Origin: Mariprofundaceae bacterium
GTDB taxonomy: Bacteria > Pseudomonadota > Zetaproteobacteria > Mariprofundales > J009
DNA: 8,803 nucleotides
Assembly: GCA_015489095.1 (NCBI GenBank)
Contig: WFMN01000131.1
Location: 1 to 8,803, forward strand
Direction of reading: 5' to 3'
Part shown: positions 6,442-8,803 of the stretch, piece by piece
How the letters are laid out: each line of letters opens with the position of its first letter
How positions within the stretch are numbered: position 1 is the stretch's first letter
Translations under genes and position numbers: made by a program
Notes under the pieces: generated by a model
Database searches by the model: none
What the model was told of the DNA's origin: nothing
What the model saw: only the letters and a program-made list of their open reading frames with translations

Positions 6442-6969
6442 ATGTGGATAAGGGTGTTGTGGCTGGTTGTGTTGTTGCTGCCGATGCGGGCGGCGTTTGC
6501 GCTGGAGATTCCCCCGCTGGAGGTCGGCGCGGGAGCGGGGATCGCGACCGTCTATCTGAACCCCGCCAGAGGCCAGCTCAATGTGCCGACGGTGCACTTG
6601 CAGGCCGAGGCGGGGAACCCGGAGCTTTCGCTGGAGGCGCGTGCTGGCGCTTCCGCCCGTGGCGGCGATAAGCAGCTTTCCGGCGGCAGCCTGTTGACGG
6701 TGCAGTTCGACTATTTCTACTCGTTGATGCTCAAATCGGGGTTGGAGCTGTTTGACCCCGCCAACCGGCTCTTTTTTCAAGGGGGGTGGTCGAAGTTTCG
6801 CATGCGCAGCACCACCAATGCCTTCGACACCCTCTCCAACCGTGCCAGCTTCGGTTTTGGCGTTGGGTTGCGTCGTCAGTTGAGTGGGAAGTTCGGGGTC
6901 AGCGCCGAGTATATGCGCTATTCCGCCGATATTCGGGCGGCATCCTTGAGTTTGGATTACGCCCTGTGA
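6442..6969 (+). CDS. Small outer-membrane beta-barrel protein
   Basis: This 175-residue protein is predicted to be exported. It starts with a Sec-type signal peptide: Arg4, a hydrophobic run to Leu13, and an AFA-LE cleavage site after residue 20. The mature part has alternating hydrophobic/polar strands rich in Gly and aromatic residues, for example LTVQFDYFY, RLFFQGGW and ASFGFGVGLRRQL, ending in SLDYAL. That pattern fits an eight-stranded outer-membrane barrel of the OMP_b-brl type. No specific ligand or function can be read. The start at ATG 6442 is set by AAGGAG at 6429-6434, 7 nt upstream; an in-frame extension to 6289 lies inside radA and looks unlike protein. The gene lies 55 nt after radA and is likely cotranscribed with it. 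A weak inverted repeat (AGGCAC/GTGCCT, 6394-6411) lies between them. A terminator follows. Confidence 0.8.
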   Translation: MWIRVLWLVVLLLPMRAAFALEIPPLEVGAGAGIATVYLNPARGQLNVPTVHLQAEAGNPELSLEARAGASARGGDKQLSGGSLLTVQFDYFYSLMLKSGLELFDPANRLFFQGGWSKFRMRSTTNAFDTLSNRASFGFGVGLRRQLSGKFGVSAEYMRYSADIRAASLSLDYAL

Positions 6970-6991
6970 TGGGGTGGTCTGTGTGGTCGTT

Positions 6992-7018
6992 GATGGGTAG
7001 GGTATCGCCCATCTTTTT
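6992..7018 (+). terminator. Rho-independent terminator after the barrel gene
   Basis: GATGGG (6992-6997) pairs with CCCATC (7008-7013), extended by a T-G wobble at 6998/7007, and is followed directly by TTTTT (7014-7018). It lies 23 nt after the barrel-protein stop and 21 nt before fdxA, so it probably closes the radA-barrel transcript. The stem is short, so some read-through into fdxA is likely. Confidence 0.6.
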
Positions 7019-7039
7019 AATCGTTAGGAGTGTTGGAAC

Positions 7040-7384
7040 ATGGCTTTTGTTGTAACCCGTTTGTGTGAAGATTGCGTCGATACCGCCTGCGTGGCGGTCT
7101 GTCCGGTGGACTGTTTCTATCAGCCGAAGAATCCGGGTGGGGACTACCCGAACATGCTGATGATCTCACCGGAGGAGTGTATCGATTGCGCGGTGTGTGA
7201 GCCGGAGTGCCCGTGGGAGGCGATCTATCCCGAGGAGGATGTGCCGGAGGTGTTCAGTGGCGATATCGCGCTGAACGAAAAGTGCGATACCGACCGCGAC
7301 GCGTTCGATCTGGCGGAGGTCAAGGAGCATACCCCGCCGTCGGCGGAAGAGGTGAGCGCCAACCGCGCCAAATACGGCCTCTAA
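7040..7384 (+). CDS. fdxA: 7Fe ferredoxin ([3Fe-4S][4Fe-4S])
   Basis: This is a 114-residue low-potential electron carrier of the cytoplasm, of the 7Fe type exemplified by Azotobacter vinelandii ferredoxin I. Cysteine spacing matches that family: C9, C17, C21 and C57 are expected to bind the [3Fe-4S] cluster, while C25, C47, C50 and C53 bind the [4Fe-4S] cluster. C12 is the extra non-ligand cysteine also found near the N-terminus of FdI. The segment VCPVDCFY and the ECIDCAVCEPECP block are diagnostic. Acidic residues dominate the C-terminal third, as usual for this group. The start has AGGAG at 7026-7030, 9 nt upstream. It follows a terminator, so it probably has its own promoter in the short gap or relies on read-through. 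rlmN begins about 31 nt after its stop and may be cotranscribed. The redox partner cannot be told from context. Confidence 0.94.
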   Translation: MAFVVTRLCEDCVDTACVAVCPVDCFYQPKNPGGDYPNMLMISPEECIDCAVCEPECPWEAIYPEEDVPEVFSGDIALNEKCDTDRDAFDLAEVKEHTPPSAEEVSANRAKYGL

Positions 7385-7415
7385 CAGGGAGGCTATCTTC
7401 GCCAAGGAAGGATCC

Positions 7416-8477
7416 ATCGCTGCCGCCACCCCCGTCTATGACCTGACCCTCGATCGGCTGCGCGGCCTGTGCCGGCAGGCGGGAGCCAAGCCGGTGCACG
7501 CCGAGCGGCTCCATGCGTGGCTCTATCGCCACGGTCGCCGGGATCTATCGGCGCTGCCCGAACTACCGCGCCCGCTTGCCGGGTTGCTCGCGCAGCGGGT
7601 CAGCCCCTCGCTTCCCGAGGTGATCCGGCAGCAAATCTCGGTTGACGGAACCTGCAAGTATCTGCTGCGGCTGGAGGATGGCGAGCAGGTGGAGACGGTG
7701 GTGATTCCAGCCGGAGGGCGCACCACCCAGTGCATTTCCACCCAGGCGGGGTGTGCGCTCGGTTGCCGCTTCTGTCTGACGGCGACCGGCGGTCTGCGGC
7801 GCAACCTGCGGCGCGGCGAGATGGTGGCGCAGCTGCTGACCGGTTGGCAACAGGGAGGCGAGCGGGTGCGCAATCTGGTGCTGATGGGGATGGGCGAGCC
7901 GATGCACAACTATGACGCGGTGGCCGATTTCGTCCGTCTGGTGACCGATCCCGCGGGGTTTGCCTTCGCGCCGCGCCATGTGACCCTCTCTACGGTGGGG
8001 GTGGTGCCGGGCATCACGCGCATGGTGGATGAGCGGCTGCCGTGCAATCTGGCGATCTCCCTCAATGCCACCACCGACGCGGTGCGCGATCGGTTGATGC
8101 CGGTCAATCGCAAGTATCCGCTCGCCACGCTGCTGGCGGCGATGCATCGCTTTGCGGAGACCTTTCCCAAGCGGCGGATGCTGGTGGCCTATGTGTTGCT
8201 GGCGGGAGTGAACGATTCGGCTGCCGATGCCGAACGGCTGGCGGCGATGGTGCGCGATCTTCCCTGCACGGTGAATCTGCTGCCGTTCAACCCTTGGCCG
8301 GGCGCACCGTGGCGGCGCCCCGACGATGGTGTGGTCAGCCGCTTTCGTGCGATCCTCTCCGCGGCGGGGCTGGTGGCGGTGGTGCGCGAGCCGCGCGGGC
8401 GCGATATCGATGCGGCGTGCGGCCAACTGTTGCGGCGCCAAGATGGGGAACTCTCCAAGGGGGTGTGTGATGGTTGA
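7416..8477 (+). CDS. rlmN: 23S rRNA/tRNA adenine-C2 methyltransferase RlmN
   Basis: RlmN is a radical-SAM enzyme that methylates C2 of A2503 in 23S rRNA, and in some bacteria A37 of tRNAs. Counting from GTG 7494, the radical-SAM cysteines are C87-x3-C91-x2-C94, and the two catalytic cysteines are C80 (QCISTQAGC) and C319 (DIDAACGQL). MGMGEP and LSTVGVVPG are further family motifs. The start is unusual. Codons 7437-7493, encoding YDLTLDRLRGLCRQAGAKPV and so on, align with the conserved N-terminal helices of E. coli RlmN, yet no ATG, GTG or TTG lies in frame between the TGA at 7353-7355 and GTG 7494. I place the start at ATC 7416, 7 nt after AAGGA (7404-7408), giving 353 residues, close to the usual length. 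The fallback start, GTG 7494, gives 327 residues and loses that region. The stop overlaps the next gene by 8 nt. Confidence 0.9.
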   Translation: MAAATPVYDLTLDRLRGLCRQAGAKPVHAERLHAWLYRHGRRDLSALPELPRPLAGLLAQRVSPSLPEVIRQQISVDGTCKYLLRLEDGEQVETVVIPAGGRTTQCISTQAGCALGCRFCLTATGGLRRNLRRGEMVAQLLTGWQQGGERVRNLVLMGMGEPMHNYDAVADFVRLVTDPAGFAFAPRHVTLSTVGVVPGITRMVDERLPCNLAISLNATTDAVRDRLMPVNRKYPLATLLAAMHRFAETFPKRRMLVAYVLLAGVNDSAADAERLAAMVRDLPCTVNLLPFNPWPGAPWRRPDDGVVSRFRAILSAAGLVAVVREPRGRDIDAACGQLLRRQDGELSKGVCDG

Positions 8478-8803
8478 GACCGTGTTGCTGCTTGTGGTGG
8501 CGATTGCGCTGATCTACTACGCCGCCGAGTTTTTTACCAACGCGCTGGAGCATGTGGGCGAGCGGATGGGGGTGTCGGAGGGGGTAACCGGCTCCATCTT
8601 CGCGGCGATCGGCACCGCGATGCCGGAGACGATCGTGCCCATCGTGGCCATTCTGGGCGGGGGAGAGAATAGCGAACTGAACCATGACATCGGCATGGGG
8701 GCGATCCTCGGTGCCCCCTTCATGTTGGGCACGGTGGCGCTCTTTCTGGTGGCCATCACCGCGGGAACCAAGCGGGGATGGAAGGCGCGGCTGACGCCGG
8801 AGC
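8470..8803 (+). CDS. Sodium/calcium exchanger-type membrane protein, N-terminal part
   Basis: The first 111 codons of an inner-membrane transporter are present; the gene runs off the right edge. ATG 8470 overlaps the end of rlmN by 8 nt and has AAGGGGG at 8457-8463, 6 nt upstream, suggesting coupled translation. Hydrophobic segments are seen at about residues 3-19, 41-62 and 76-97. Between the first two, GTAMPETIVPIVA (48-60) fits the alpha-repeat of the cation/Ca2+ exchanger (CaCA) superfamily, in which the Pro-Glu pair (P52, E53) contributes to ion binding. The expected role is exchange of Ca2+ or a similar cation for Na+ or H+. Only the first repeat is visible, so the subfamily and ion specificity cannot be assigned. 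Confidence 0.75.
   Translation, partial: MVETVLLLVVAIALIYYAAEFFTNALEHVGERMGVSEGVTGSIFAAIGTAMPETIVPIVAILGGGENSELNHDIGMGAILGAPFMLGTVALFLVAITAGTKRGWKARLTPE

Noticed and set aside
6058..6780. Minus-strand frame of 240 codons across the radA end and barrel gene
   Set aside because: It is Pro/Arg-rich, crosses two well-supported + strand genes and has no recognisable motif.
7563..8441. Long minus-strand open frame (292 codons) opposite rlmN
   Set aside because: Same codon-bias artefact; the + strand carries a full set of RlmN motifs and the minus-strand product is low-complexity and His/Arg-rich.
1..8803. CRISPR array, tRNA or rRNA genes
   Set aside because: No regularly spaced direct repeats were seen, and no cloverleaf or rRNA-like stretch was recognised on either strand.

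Overview
The window joins a mosaic accessory block (about 1-5010) to a GC-rich chromosomal core (about 5004-8803). All recognised genes lie on the + strand. The core encodes RadA, a small outer-membrane barrel protein, a 7Fe ferredoxin (FdxA), RlmN and the start of a sodium/calcium-exchanger-type membrane protein. A signal-peptide-bearing outer-membrane barrel indicates a Gram-negative cell, and the FdxA and RlmN types fit a GC-rich member of the Pseudomonadota (Proteobacteria). I cannot place it more precisely.

Layout of the accessory block: the C-terminal part of an AAA+ ATPase (1-936) is followed by a non-coding stretch holding a run of closely spaced hairpins (about 948-1131). Next is a tightly coupled set: a beta-CASP metallo-beta-lactamase-fold nuclease (1172-2476), a PD-(D/E)XK/RecB-like putative nuclease with markedly AT-rich sequence (2473-3438, ATGA overlap), and a small HAD-type phosphatase (3435-3812, TTGA overlap). 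A 60-bp relic of the 3' end of a fic gene (3936-3995) runs into the start of an intact class II Fic protein (3992-5011). The Fic stop overlaps the radA start by 8 nt, so the accessory block is joined directly onto a core DNA-repair gene.

Layout of the core: radA (5004-6386), the barrel gene (6442-6969) and an intrinsic terminator (6992-7018), then fdxA (7040-7384), rlmN (about 7416-8477) and the exchanger gene (8470 to the window end, overlapping rlmN by 8 nt). rlmN has no ATG, GTG or TTG upstream of its evidently coding N-terminal region and may start at ATC.

The best candidate for an undescribed system is the nuclease pair, with or without the HAD phosphatase: two different nuclease folds made from one overlapping transcript in an island that also carries an AAA+ ATPase and a Fic enzyme. 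A role in defence or mobile-element conflict is inferred only from this context.
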